Source: Frigoribacterium sp. Leaf8 (lineage in GTDB: Bacteria; Actinomycetota; Actinomycetes; Actinomycetales; Microbacteriaceae). Taken from it: 64,000 nt of DNA. Both the position numbers and the translations under genes were made by a program. This document shows positions 33,081 through 42,663 of the stretch, piece after piece (the first letter of the stretch is position 1; each line of letters starts with the position of its first letter). A model generated the notes under the pieces. The model worked only from the letters and a program-made list of their open reading frames with translations, did no database searches and was not told where the DNA came from. The DNA is taken from positions 126,287 through 190,286 of the forward strand of contig NZ_LMKB01000005.1 in assembly GCF_001421165.1 (NCBI RefSeq), written 5' to 3'.

Positions 33081-33982
33081 CGGACGAAGGCCTCGATCGC
33101 GGCGGCGGCCTGGCGCGGCTTCTCGTAGTGGATCAGGTGGCCCACGCCCTCGATCACGTCGAGCGTGGCGTCGGGGAAGAGCGCCTGCAGTCGGTGCTGG
33201 GCGGGCAGGGCGGTGATGTCGTCGCGGTCGGCGGCGACGAGCAGGGTGGGCACGCTGATGCGGGCGGCGTACGTGCTCACGTCGCTCGAGACCGATGCGC
33301 GGAACGCGTCGAGCACCACGCGACGGTCCGAGAACCGCGAGAAGAAGCTGTCGTGCTGGTCGTGGATCCAGCGGCGCAGGGCCCGGTCGTGGGTCTTGAC
33401 CATGGCGAGGCTGGTGAACCTCGTCACGGCCGCGTTCTGCAGCACCTGCTGACCGGCACGTTCGGGCAGGGCCGCGCCGGCCCAGTAGTAGAAGACGGCC
33501 AGACGCGTGACCACGCCGCGCGGGCCCTGCAGGGCAGGGGCGGCGATCGGGTTGACCAGGATCAACCGGGAGGCGCGGAGCCCGTCGGCCACCGCGGCCG
33601 ACGTGACGATCGAGCCGAACGAGTGCCCCAGCACCACGACGTCGTCACCGAGCGAGAGGGTCGCCACGAACGCGGTCAGCCAGCGCGCGTACGCCGCGAC
33701 GCTGTGCTCGGCGTCGAGCGGGGTCGACTCGCCGAAGCCCGGCAGGTCGGGCATGACCACCCTCGCGTGGTCGAGGTGCGCCACGACCGGTTCGAGACCG
33801 TGGTGGTCGCCCCGGAAGCCGTGCACCGCGACGACGGTGACCCGCGCCTCCTGCCCCTCGGGAGGCTCGTACGTCCAGTAGCGGGTGAGGCTGCCGGCGA
33901 CCTCGACGGCGTCATCGCGCACCGGTCGGGCGTCGAGGCGGGCACGGTAGGGCGACTTCACGCGCGGGGGTCGGACGATCAC
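33077..33982 (-). CDS. Alpha/beta hydrolase
   Basis: A 301-residue alpha/beta-fold hydrolase. VVAVHGFRGDHHGLEPVV is the HG oxyanion region, DLPGFGEST follows, GHSFGS carries the nucleophile Ser, LLVAADRDDITAL the acid, and VIEGVGHLIHYEKP the His. It has no signal peptide. The class covers esterases, epoxide hydrolases, haloperoxidases and others; nothing in the sequence chooses among them. I chose GTG 33982 because TAGACT lies 7 bases before it. Upstream starts extend into the promoter of treS. The stop overlaps the start of the glycosyltransferase gene (ATGA). The pair may modify and extend the same molecule, which is inference. Confidence 0.85.
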   Translation of the reverse strand: MIVRPPRVKSPYRARLDARPVRDDAVEVAGSLTRYWTYEPPEGQEARVTVVAVHGFRGDHHGLEPVVAHLDHARVVMPDLPGFGESTPLDAEHSVAAYARWLTAFVATLSLGDDVVVLGHSFGSIVTSAAVADGLRASRLILVNPIAAPALQGPRGVVTRLAVFYYWAGAALPERAGQQVLQNAAVTRFTSLAMVKTHDRALRRWIHDQHDSFFSRFSDRRVVLDAFRASVSSDVSTYAARISVPTLLVAADRDDITALPAQHRLQALFPDATLDVIEGVGHLIHYEKPRQAAAAIEAFVR

Positions 33983-33989
33983 GAGCCCG

Positions 33990-33995
33990 AGTCTA
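33990..33995 (-). promoter_or_regulatory. Candidate leaderless -10 of the alpha/beta hydrolase gene
   Basis: TAGACT on the reverse strand is followed by 7 bases and the GTG at 33982. Confidence 0.5.
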
Positions 33996-34040
33996 CGAGC
34001 GACGCGCTGGTCGGAGTGCGCGTCCCGGGGCGCGCGCCCG

Positions 34041-34046
34041 TAGGGT
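34041..34046 (+). promoter_or_regulatory. Candidate leaderless -10 of treS
   Basis: TAGGGT is followed by GGGCGG and the GTG at 34053. The divergent hydrolase gene also has a leaderless-type start 70 bases away. Confidence 0.5.
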
Positions 34047-34052
34047 GGGCGG

Positions 34053-35792
<1,740 letters not shown>

Positions 35793-35801
35793 GCTCACAG
35801 A

Positions 35802-36569
35802 GTGACTGACACCGACACGACCGGCACCGCCCCCGACCTCGCGGCCGTGGGCGAGCCGCCGGCCGCCTGGTGGCAGGCCCTCGGCGTCTTCGACCTCGAG
35901 ACGACGGGCATCGACGTCGAGACGGCCCGGATCGTCACCGCGCACGTCGGCCTGATCGACGCCACCGGTGCGACGGTCGCACACGGCGAGTGGTTGGCCG
36001 ATCCGGGCGTCGAGATCCCCGAGCAGGCCAGCGCCGTCCACGGCATCTCGACCGAGCGGGCCCGAGCCGAGGGGCGACCGGCCGCCGAGGTCGTGGCCGA
36101 GATCGTCGCGGCCATCCGTGCCGTCTTCGCCCGCGGTGTGCCGTTGGTCGTCTACAACGCGCCCTACGACCTCACGCTGCTCGACCGTGAGGCCCGCCGC
36201 CACGGTGTCGAACCTCTCGGCGAGGTGGGCGAGATCGGCTGCGTCGTCGATCCGCTCGTCATCGACAAGGCCGTCGACACCTACCGCAAGGGCAAACGCA
36301 CCCTCGAGGCCGCCGCGGCCGTCTACGGCGTCTCGCTCGACGACGCCCACGACGCCGGGGCCGACGCGATCGCCGCCGGCCGTGTCGCCCAGGCGATGGC
36401 CAAGCGGTATCCCGATCGCCTCGACGTGCCCGTGACCGAGTTGCACGACCTCCAGGTCGGGTGGTGCTCGACCCAGGCCGAGAGCTTCCAGCAGTACATG
36501 CGCCGTGCGAAAGACCCCACCTTCACCGCTCACGGTGACTGGCCGCACCGCCCACTGCCGTTCGCCTGA
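35802..36569 (+). CDS. DEDDh-type 3'-5' exonuclease
   Basis: A 255-residue exonuclease related to the proofreading subunit of DNA polymerase III. FDLETTG holds the first Asp and Glu (Exo I), VVYNAPYDLTLLD the second Asp (Exo II), and HDAGADAIA the His and last Asp (Exo III). The three motifs are complete. The rest is a small helical end with FQQYMRRAKDPTFTAHGDWP. No polymerase-binding or UvrC-type domain is fused, so it probably works alone in repair or nucleic-acid turnover. GTG 35802 is only 9 bases after the treS stop, with a -10-like element overlapping that stop, so it could be transcribed both with treS and alone. Confidence 0.88.
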   Translation: MTDTDTTGTAPDLAAVGEPPAAWWQALGVFDLETTGIDVETARIVTAHVGLIDATGATVAHGEWLADPGVEIPEQASAVHGISTERARAEGRPAAEVVAEIVAAIRAVFARGVPLVVYNAPYDLTLLDREARRHGVEPLGEVGEIGCVVDPLVIDKAVDTYRKGKRTLEAAAAVYGVSLDDAHDAGADAIAAGRVAQAMAKRYPDRLDVPVTELHDLQVGWCSTQAESFQQYMRRAKDPTFTAHGDWPHRPLPFA

Positions 36570-36697
36570 GCACGATCGCCCCACCGCGCCTCCTGGGTCG
36601 CCCGCTCCTCCGCTTCCTGGGCTCGCCCGCGCCTCCTGCGCCGCGGTGTCACACGACGTGCACCTTCTCGGTCGGGCACCCTCACCCGGGCGCACGA

Positions 36698-36731
36698 GAA
36701 AGGCGGCCCACCGAAGTGGACCGCCTCTTTC
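36698..36731 (-). terminator. Terminator of the L31 gene
   Basis: GAAAGGCGG...CCCAC and GTGG...CCGCCTCTTTC form an interrupted stem with a CGAA loop; on the reverse strand it ends in a T-containing stretch just after the stop. It may also end the exonuclease transcript. Confidence 0.65.
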
Positions 36732-36749
36732 GGGCGTGTGGGCTGTGGC

Positions 36750-36998
36750 CTACTTGCCGAAGTTCTTGTAGCGCGAGTTGAACTTCTCGACGCGACCGGC
36801 CGAGTCGAGGATGCGCTGCTTGCCCGTGTAGAACGGGTGCGACTCGGACGAGATCTCGACGTCGATGACCGGGTAGGTCTCACCGTCGAGCTCGATGGTC
36901 TTGTCGCTGGTCGTCGTGGAGCGCGTGAGGAACGTGGCGCCCGACGCGAGGTCCCGGAAGACGATCTGCTTGTACTCGGGGTGGATGTCGGTCTTCAT
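36750..36998 (-). CDS. rpmE: 50S ribosomal protein L31, type B
   Basis: The 82-residue protein is a complete L31. [20 protein letters not shown] and [21 protein letters not shown] are diagnostic, as is the ending RYKNFGK. It lacks the CxxC zinc ligands of type A L31, so it is the zinc-free type B form. Many bacteria induce type B L31 under zinc limitation through Zur; I see no clear Zur-like palindrome in the 118 bases upstream, so here it may be the ordinary L31. AGGAC lies before the ATG at 36998. TTGACA (37077-37072) is a candidate -35 further upstream. Confidence 0.95.
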   Translation of the reverse strand: MKTDIHPEYKQIVFRDLASGATFLTRSTTTSDKTIELDGETYPVIDVEISSESHPFYTGKQRILDSAGRVEKFNSRYKNFGK

Positions 36999-37116
36999 GA
37001 TTGTCCTAGGTCTAGCGAACGAGTGATGATGGTGAGTTCAGGAGGCGCTTGCAGCATCGCTGCGGGCCAGCTGTCAACGATACCAGACCGACGGCCCGGA
37101 TCGTAGGAGGCGCGGT

Positions 37117-37902
37117 TCAGCCCGCGGCGCGGGCCGAGTACCGGCCCCCGTCGGACTCGACCCGCAGTTCGACGCCGAACGTGGCGCCGAGGGTCTCGGC
37201 CGTGATGACCTCGTCGAGCGGACCGGCGGCCACTACGGAGCCGTGGTCGAGCAGCAGGGCGTGCGTGAATCCCTTGGGGATCTCCTCGACGTGGTGGGTC
37301 ACCATGACGATGGCCGGAGCGCCCTCGGACGAGGCGTAGCCCGAGAGCATCTGCAGCAGTTCTTCGCGGGCGCCGAGGTCGAGGCTCGCGGCCGGCTCGT
37401 CGAGCAGCAGCAACTCGGGGTCGGTCATGACCGAGCGGGCGATCTGGACGCGCTTCTGCTCGCCGTCGCTCAGCTCGCCGAAGGTACGGTCCGAGAGGTG
37501 GTCGAGCTTCCACTCGTCGAGAACGCGGTGCGCCCGACGGACGTCGACGCCCTCGTACTCTTCGTTCCAGCGCCCGGTGACCGAGTAGGCGGCCGTCAGG
37601 ACGACGTCGACGACCTTCTCCTTCGCCGGGATGCGCCGGGCGATGGCCGTCGAGGCGAAGCCGATGCGTGGCCGCAGGTCGAACAGGTCGACGGAGCCGA
37701 GGTCGGAGCCGAGGATGCTGGCCTCGCCCGAGGACGGGTGGCTCTGCGCGGCGGCGACCTGCAGCAGGCTCGTCTTGCCGGCACCGTTCGGGCCGAGCAC
37801 GACCCAGCGCTCGTCGGAGTCGACCGTCCAGGTCAGTTTGTCGACGACGGCTGTGCCGCCTCGGACGATCGAGACATCGGTGAGCTGCAGGACGGTAGGC
37901 AT
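37117..37902 (-). CDS. ABC-type ATP-binding protein (single, no permease nearby)
   Basis: A 261-residue ATPase domain. GPNGAGKTS is Walker A, LSDGEQKRVQIARS is the signature (with D in place of the usual second G), LLLLDEPAASLD is Walker B with the D-loop, and VTHHVEEI holds the switch His. No permease or binding protein lies next to it, so it could partner with a distant membrane protein or act in the cytosol; it resembles the ModF/YlmA-like group. It begins 10 bases after glgA on the same strand. TAGGCT overlaps the glgA stop codon, 7 bases before ATG 37902. GAGG in the same gap could also serve as a ribosome site. Confidence 0.85.
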   Translation of the reverse strand: MPTVLQLTDVSIVRGGTAVVDKLTWTVDSDERWVVLGPNGAGKTSLLQVAAAQSHPSSGEASILGSDLGSVDLFDLRPRIGFASTAIARRIPAKEKVVDVVLTAAYSVTGRWNEEYEGVDVRRAHRVLDEWKLDHLSDRTFGELSDGEQKRVQIARSVMTDPELLLLDEPAASLDLGAREELLQMLSGYASSEGAPAIVMVTHHVEEIPKGFTHALLLDHGSVVAAGPLDEVITAETLGATFGVELRVESDGGRYSARAAG

Positions 37903-37909
37903 GGTCCTC

Positions 37910-37915
37910 AGCCTA
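37910..37915 (-). promoter_or_regulatory. Candidate -10 containing the glgA stop codon
   Basis: TAGGCT on the reverse strand begins with the TAG stop of glgA (37915-37913). Seven bases separate it from ATG 37902. Confidence 0.45.
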
Positions 37916-39097
37916 GTTGAGCAGGCCCTCGTAGATCCCCAGCGTCTGCTCGGCGATCCGCGACCACGAGAACTCTTCTTCGGCCCTCATGCGGCCGGCT
38001 CGTCCCATGAGGCGGGCGAGTGCCGGGTCGGAGACGACCTCGGTGAGGGTGGCCGCCAGGTCGGCCACGAAGCGGTCGGGGTCGACCGGGGTGCCGGTGC
38101 CGTCCTGCACCTGGTCGAGGGGCACGATCCGGCCCGTCAGACCGTCCGCGACGACCTCGGGGATGCCGCCCGTGTCGGACCCGACGACGGGAACGCCGCA
38201 GGCCATCGCCTCGAGGTTGACGATGCCGAGGGGTTCGTACACCGAGGGGCAGACGAAGGTGGTGGCGGCGCTCAGCACCGCACTGAGCTGGTGACGGGGC
38301 AGCACGGTGTCGATCCACACGACACCGGTGCGCTCCTCTTGCAACTCTCGGACGAGACCCGTGACCTCGGCCATGATCTCGGGGGTGTCCGGCGCGCCGG
38401 CGCAGAGCACGAGCTGCACGTCGGCCGGCAGCAGCTTGGCCGCGCGCAGCAGGTACGGCAGGCCCTTTTGGCGGGTGATGCGACCGACGAAGACGACGGA
38501 GGGGCGGTCGGGATCGATGCCCAGGCTGCGGACCAGCTCGGCGTCGTCGACGCGCTTCCAGCCCTCGAGGTCGATCCCGTTGTAGACGACCTGGACCTTC
38601 GACTCGTCGATCGACGGGTAGGAGCGCAGGATGTCGCGGCGCATCCCGTCGCTGACCGCGATGACGCGGTCGGCGGTCTCGTAGGCCTGACGCTCGATCC
38701 AGCTCGAGACGCGGTAGCCGCCTCCGAGCTGTTCGGCCTTCCAGGGTCGGAGCGGTTCGAGGCTGTGTGCCGTCAGGACGTGCGGGACCCCGTGCAGCAT
38801 CTGGGCCAACTGGCCGGCCGCGTTCGCGTACCAGGTGTGGCTGTGGACGACGTCGGCTCCGGCCACGTCCTGGGCCATGCTGACGTCCACGCCGAGGGTG
38901 CGCAGCGTGGCGTTGGCCTGGTCGAGCTGGGGCAGGTCGGGGTACCCGGTCGTGTCGGGTTCGGGGTCGACCTCGCCGAAGGCACGGACCTGCACCTCGA
39001 CGCCTTGACGCAGGGCCTTGACGAGTTCGACGACGTGGACGCCCGCTCCCCCGTAGACGTTGGGCGGGTATTCCTTGGTGATGACATCGACTCGCAC
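37913..39097 (-). CDS. glgA: Glycogen synthase (actinobacterial GlgA/GlgM type)
   Basis: A 394-residue GT4/GT5-type glucosyltransferase. VITKEYPPNVYGGAGVHVVEL is the amino end of the actinobacterial enzyme that uses ADP-glucose. VVFVGRITRQKGLPYLLRAA opens the donor domain, and YEPLGIVNLEAMACGVPVVGS carries the E-x7-E signature. In Mycobacterium the homologue (GlgM) joins ADP-glucose to glucose-1-phosphate to make maltose-1-phosphate, so both roles are possible. GTG 39097 lies 7 bases after a TACGGT element. The gene is divergent from glgC, which supplies ADP-glucose, with 47 bases between the starts. Confidence 0.9.
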   Translation of the reverse strand: MRVDVITKEYPPNVYGGAGVHVVELVKALRQGVEVQVRAFGEVDPEPDTTGYPDLPQLDQANATLRTLGVDVSMAQDVAGADVVHSHTWYANAAGQLAQMLHGVPHVLTAHSLEPLRPWKAEQLGGGYRVSSWIERQAYETADRVIAVSDGMRRDILRSYPSIDESKVQVVYNGIDLEGWKRVDDAELVRSLGIDPDRPSVVFVGRITRQKGLPYLLRAAKLLPADVQLVLCAGAPDTPEIMAEVTGLVRELQEERTGVVWIDTVLPRHQLSAVLSAATTFVCPSVYEPLGIVNLEAMACGVPVVGSDTGGIPEVVADGLTGRIVPLDQVQDGTGTPVDPDRFVADLAATLTEVVSDPALARLMGRAGRMRAEEEFSWSRIAEQTLGIYEGLLN

Positions 39098-39104
39098 GTG
39101 GTTC

Positions 39105-39110
39105 ACCGTA
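39105..39110 (-). promoter_or_regulatory. Candidate leaderless -10 of glgA
   Basis: TACGGT on the reverse strand is followed by 7 bases and the GTG at 39097. It lies 22 bases from the forward -10 of glgC. Confidence 0.45.
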
Positions 39111-39132
39111 GTCGTGCGACCGCGAATCGTGC

Positions 39133-39138
39133 CATTCT
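39133..39138 (+). promoter_or_regulatory. Candidate leaderless -10 of glgC
   Basis: CATTCT is followed by GGCCCC and the ATG at 39145, with no ribosome site in between. Confidence 0.45.
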
Positions 39139-39144
39139 GGCCCC

Positions 39145-40386
39145 ATGGCATCAAAGAAGATCTTCGGCATCGTCCTGGCTGGTGGCGAGGGCAAACGCCT
39201 GATGCCGCTGACCGCCGACCGCGCGAAACCCGCTGTCCCGTTCGGTGGCAACTACCGTCTCATCGACTTCGCCCTGTCGAACCTGATCAACTCGGGTCTC
39301 CGGCAGATCGTCGTCCTGACCCAGTACAAGTCGCACAGCCTCGACCGCCACGTGTCGCAGACCTGGAGCATCGAGGGCCTGCTGGGTGCCTACGTCGCCT
39401 CGGTCCCGGCCCAGCAGCGGCTCGGCAAGCGATGGTTCGCCGGCAGCGCAGACGCGATCCTGCAGAGCCTGAACCTCCTGCGTGACGAGAAGCCCGACAT
39501 CGTCGTCGTGGTGGGTGCCGACCACGTCTACCGCATGGACTTCTCGCAGATGATCGAGGCGCACATCGCCTCGGGCGCCGGGGTCACCGTCGCCGCCATC
39601 CGTCAGCCCATCTCGCTGGCCGACCAGTTCGGCGTGATCGAGGTCGACTCGGACGACCCGACCCGCATCGGCCGGTTCCTCGAGAAGCCGACCGACGCCA
39701 CGGGCCTGCCGGACTCCCCCGACGAGATCCTCGCGTCGATGGGCAACTACGTCTTCGATGCGGACGTCCTGATCGACGCCGTGCTGCGCGACGGTGAGAA
39801 GCCCGACTCCAACCACGACATGGGCGGGGACATCGTCCCCGACTTCGTCTCCCGGGGCGACGCGGCGGTGTACGACCTCAACCGCAACGAGGTGCCCGGG
39901 TCGACCGAGCGCGACCGCTACTACTGGCGCGACGTCGGCACCATCGACTCGTTCTACGACGCGCACCGCGACCTGATCTCGGCCCTGCCGATCTTCAACC
40001 TCTACAACACCGACTGGCCGATCTTCAGCCAGCAGCTCAACTCGCCCCCCGCGAAGTTCGTCCGCGACGGCCACGGCAACCTCGGCACGACGATCGACTC
40101 GATCGTGTCGCTCGGTTCGTTGCTCTCGGGAGCGCACGTGGAGCGCAGCGTCCTGGGGCCATGGTGCACCCTCGACAGCGGCTCGCGGGTCGTCGACTCG
40201 GTGGTCTTCGAGCGGGCCCACGTCGGCCCGAACGCCGTCGTCAACCGGGCGATCCTCGACAAGGACGTCGTCATCGCGGCCGGCGCCTCCGTCGGCGTCG
40301 ATCCCGAGGCCGACCGGGCCCGCGGGTTCACCGTCACGCCCTCCGGCATCACGGTGGTCGGCAAGGGCGTCCGGGTCGACCAGTAG
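39145..40386 (+). CDS. glgC: Glucose-1-phosphate adenylyltransferase
   Basis: A 413-residue enzyme that makes ADP-glucose from ATP and glucose-1-phosphate, the committed step of glycogen synthesis. [20 protein letters not shown] is the nucleotide-binding signature. [14 protein letters not shown] and the loop [13 protein letters not shown] follow. [13 protein letters not shown] contains the metal Asp. FLEKPTDA binds the sugar phosphate. The carboxyl part is the left-handed beta-helix ([20 protein letters not shown]). Length and order match bacterial GlgC, which is usually controlled by sugar phosphates. The start is secured by the GlgC consensus ([14 protein letters not shown]). It is divergent from glgA. 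Confidence 0.96.
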   Translation: MASKKIFGIVLAGGEGKRLMPLTADRAKPAVPFGGNYRLIDFALSNLINSGLRQIVVLTQYKSHSLDRHVSQTWSIEGLLGAYVASVPAQQRLGKRWFAGSADAILQSLNLLRDEKPDIVVVVGADHVYRMDFSQMIEAHIASGAGVTVAAIRQPISLADQFGVIEVDSDDPTRIGRFLEKPTDATGLPDSPDEILASMGNYVFDADVLIDAVLRDGEKPDSNHDMGGDIVPDFVSRGDAAVYDLNRNEVPGSTERDRYYWRDVGTIDSFYDAHRDLISALPIFNLYNTDWPIFSQQLNSPPAKFVRDGHGNLGTTIDSIVSLGSLLSGAHVERSVLGPWCTLDSGSRVVDSVVFERAHVGPNAVVNRAILDKDVVIAAGASVGVDPEADRARGFTVTPSGITVVGKGVRVDQ

Positions 40387-40427
40387 ACGCCCGGAGTCAC
40401 ACGAGCGGCGCGGTGCGTCGGCGGCCC

Positions 40428-40433
40428 TAGGCT
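40428..40433 (+). promoter_or_regulatory. Candidate leaderless -10 of serB
   Basis: TAGGCT is followed by GTCGGC and the GTG at 40440. Confidence 0.5.
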
Positions 40434-40439
40434 GTCGGC

Positions 40440-41078
40440 GTGCCGCGTTTCCTCATCGTCCTCGACGTCGACTCCACCCTCATCGAGGACGAGGTCATCG
40501 AACTCCTCGCCGACGCCGCCGGCACCCGGGCACACGTCGAGGACGTGACCTCCCGGGCCATGGCCGGCGAGCTGGACTTCGCCGCGAGTCTCGCCGAGCG
40601 CGTCGCGACCCTCGAGGGTCTGCCCGAGTCGGTCCTCGCCGAGGTCCGAGCGCACCTCACGCCGACCCGCGGCGTCCGTGAACTCGTCGACGGCGTCCAT
40701 GCCGCCGACGGTCTGGTGGGCGTCGTGTCCGGTGGGTTCCACGAGACCCTCGACCCGCTCGCGGACGACCTGGGGCTCGACTTCCGCCGGGCCAACCGCC
40801 TCGAGCTCCGAGGGGGCAGGCTGACCGGACGGGTCTCCGGTCCCGTGATCGACGCGCACGCCAAGGCCGCCGCTCTTCGCGGATGGGCCGAGGAGGCGCG
40901 GGTCGACCTCGCGCACACCGTCGCGGTCGGCGACGGGGCCAACGACCTCGAGATGATGGCCGTGGCAGGGCTCTCGGTGGCGTTCAACGCCAAGCCGCGG
41001 GTCCGGGAGCGCGCCGACGTGGTCGTCGGGACGAACGACCTGTCCCAGGTGCTGCCCCTGCTCGGGCTCCGGGGCTGA
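40440..41078 (+). CDS. serB: Phosphoserine phosphatase
   Basis: A 212-residue HAD-superfamily phosphatase for the last step of serine synthesis. LDVDSTLIEDEV has the DxDxT motif with nucleophile Asp9 and Asp11. VVSGGFHETL is motif II with Ser and Gly. The Lys of DAHAKAAAL is motif III. VAVGDGANDLEMM is motif IV with the metal-binding Asp pair. Most actinobacterial SerB proteins have an ACT domain in front; here only the catalytic domain is present. GTG 40440 follows a TAGGCT element by 6 bases. The gene stands alone between glgC and the convergent fabG-like gene. Confidence 0.92.
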   Translation: MPRFLIVLDVDSTLIEDEVIELLADAAGTRAHVEDVTSRAMAGELDFAASLAERVATLEGLPESVLAEVRAHLTPTRGVRELVDGVHAADGLVGVVSGGFHETLDPLADDLGLDFRRANRLELRGGRLTGRVSGPVIDAHAKAAALRGWAEEARVDLAHTVAVGDGANDLEMMAVAGLSVAFNAKPRVRERADVVVGTNDLSQVLPLLGLRG

Positions 41079-41136
41079 GCCACCGGACGAGGCGGGCGCC
41101 CGTCGGTGGTCGACCCGCGCCTCCTGCCCGGTGGGC

Positions 41137-41847
41137 CTAGTGGCCCATGCCGAGGCCGCCGTCGACGGGGATCACGGCACCCGAGATGTAGGCGGCGTCG
41201 TCGCCCGCGAGCCACGTGATCGTCTTCGCGACCTCGGCCGTCGTGCCGTACCGGCCGGCGGGGATGCTCTTCTTGTACTCGGCCTGCTGTGCCTCGGGGA
41301 GGACGGCGGTCATGTCGGTCTCGACGAAGCCGGGGGCCACCACGTTGGCGGTGATGCCGCGGGCACCGAGCTCGCGGGTCAGGGAGCGGGCGAAGCCGAC
41401 GAGGCCCGCCTTCGAGGCCGCGTAGTTGGCCTGGCCCGGTCCGCCGTAGAGGCCGACCACGCTCGACACGAGGACGATGCGCCCGAACCGGGCCTTGAGC
41501 ATGCCCTTGGACGCCCGCTTCACGACGCGGAAGGCCCCGCCGAGGTTGGTGTCGACGACCGAGGTGAAGTCGTCCTCGGTCATGCGCATGAGCAGACCGT
41601 CCTTCGTGATGCCGGCGTTGGCCACGACGACCTCGACCGGGCCGAGCTCGGCCTCGACGGTGCTGAAGGCCGCGTCGATCGAGGCGGCGTCGGTGACGTC
41701 GGCGACGACGGTCAGCGTGCCCTCGGGGCCCTGACCGCTCCGGGCGGTGACGGCGACGCGGTGTCCCTGGGCGACGAACTCCTCCGCGATGGCGAAGCCG
41801 ATGCCTCGGTTGCCGCCGGTGACGAGGACGGTGCGGGGCGTGGTCAT
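41137..41847 (-). CDS. fabG: SDR oxidoreductase, FabG-like 3-oxoacyl-ACP reductase
   Basis: The 236-residue short-chain dehydrogenase reduces a keto group with NADPH. VLVTGGNRGIGFAIA at 7-21 is the TGxxxGIG cofactor site. VANAGIT is the NAG motif. VSSVVGLYGGPGQANYAASK holds Ser, Tyr and Lys of the active site. FVETDM and the final VIPVDGGLGMGH match the FabG/MabA type. The family makes fatty acids (3-oxoacyl-ACP to 3-hydroxyacyl-ACP); another acyl substrate is possible. GGAG before ATG 41847 secures the start. No fatty-acid genes are adjacent. Confidence 0.87.
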   Translation of the reverse strand: MTTPRTVLVTGGNRGIGFAIAEEFVAQGHRVAVTARSGQGPEGTLTVVADVTDAASIDAAFSTVEAELGPVEVVVANAGITKDGLLMRMTEDDFTSVVDTNLGGAFRVVKRASKGMLKARFGRIVLVSSVVGLYGGPGQANYAASKAGLVGFARSLTRELGARGITANVVAPGFVETDMTAVLPEAQQAEYKKSIPAGRYGTTAEVAKTITWLAGDDAAYISGAVIPVDGGLGMGH

Positions 41848-42052
41848 GGGTGGTCTCCTCGGGGGCGATCTCGACGGCCACCGCTCGGTGCGGCGGACTC
41901 ACGGCGAACCTGTGATCGGCAGGCCGCCGACCAGCCTACTGTCGGACCCGGGTCTTAGGATCGAGGCGGTCCCCCGGACGTCTGGTCCCCGAGATCGATC
42001 CGGCACCCGTCCGTGGTGCGTCCACCCTCCTCCCGACATCGAGGTGTGCCCC

Positions 42053-42427
42053 GTGAAGGCCTCGAACACGATCACGTCCCTGCCCCCCTCCCCCACCGAC
42101 GACCGGCACTCCCGCATGGTCAAGTACCTGGTGGCGATGGGCATCAGGTTGGTCTGCATCGCCCTCTGCTTCGTCTTCCCCCTCGGGTGGTGGACGTTGT
42201 TGCCCGTCATCGGTGCCGTCGTCATCCCGTACATCGCCGTGGTGTTCGCCAACGTCGGTCACGAGTCCGGCGACGCGGTCGAGAGCCCCGGCGGCATCGA
42301 GCTGTACCGCGAGCCCCCGGCGCCGTTCCGACCGACGGTGGTCGACGGCGACGCCGGTCCTGCGGGCCCCGCAGCCCCGTCCGACGACGATCCCGGCGAG
42401 CCCGACCACGATCGGCCCACCGTCTGA
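42053..42427 (+). CDS. DUF3099 family membrane protein
   Basis: A 124-residue protein with two membrane helices: MVKYLVAMGIRLVCIALCFV, then LLPVIGAVVIPYIAVVFANV. RHSRMVKYL before the first helix is the typical conserved start of the actinobacterial DUF3099 family, whose function is unknown. The 50 carboxyl residues are Pro/Asp-rich and probably disordered. GAGGTG lies 6-7 bases before GTG 42053. The stop TGA overlaps the ATG of the next gene by one base (TGATG), and that gene overlaps SURF1, so the three form a translationally coupled set. Confidence 0.82.
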   Translation: MKASNTITSLPPSPTDDRHSRMVKYLVAMGIRLVCIALCFVFPLGWWTLLPVIGAVVIPYIAVVFANVGHESGDAVESPGGIELYREPPAPFRPTVVDGDAGPAGPAAPSDDDPGEPDHDRPTV

Positions 42428-42663
42428 TGCTCGGTCTCGATCCCGTCGGCGTCCAGTGCTCTCGCGCCTCCTGTCGAGCCGAGGCACGGCATAATGTCCA
42501 CTGGCGCAACCCCAAGATCCACGGCATCGACCGGGTCAAGGTGTGGTCGGCATGCGACGAGCACGTCGACTTCCTGCGCGAGTTCCTCGCGGCACGTGAC
42601 TTCCCGGTCGTCGTGACGGGGGTGTCAGAGGTCGTCGAACAGGTCGGAACGGAGGCGCGGTGA
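42427..42663 (+). CDS. Small Cys/His-rich protein upstream of SURF1
   Basis: A 78-residue protein. VQCSRASCRAEARHNVHWRN and VWSACDEHVDF contain three Cys and several His in a C-x4-C...C-x2-H arrangement, which suggests a small zinc- or metal-binding ribbon. Conserved-looking features are LDPVGVQC, HWRNPKIHG and DFPVVVTG. I believe related small proteins in databases carry the misleading name acetone carboxylase; the size alone excludes that enzyme. The start ATG overlaps the DUF3099 stop by one base, and the stop overlaps the SURF1 GTG by four. The position suggests a role near oxidase assembly, which is inference. Confidence 0.8.
   Translation: MLGLDPVGVQCSRASCRAEARHNVHWRNPKIHGIDRVKVWSACDEHVDFLREFLAARDFPVVVTGVSEVVEQVGTEAR

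Noticed and set aside
36999-37116. Zur-type operator upstream of the zinc-free L31 gene
   Set aside because: No convincing palindrome is visible; regulation by zinc cannot be claimed from sequence.
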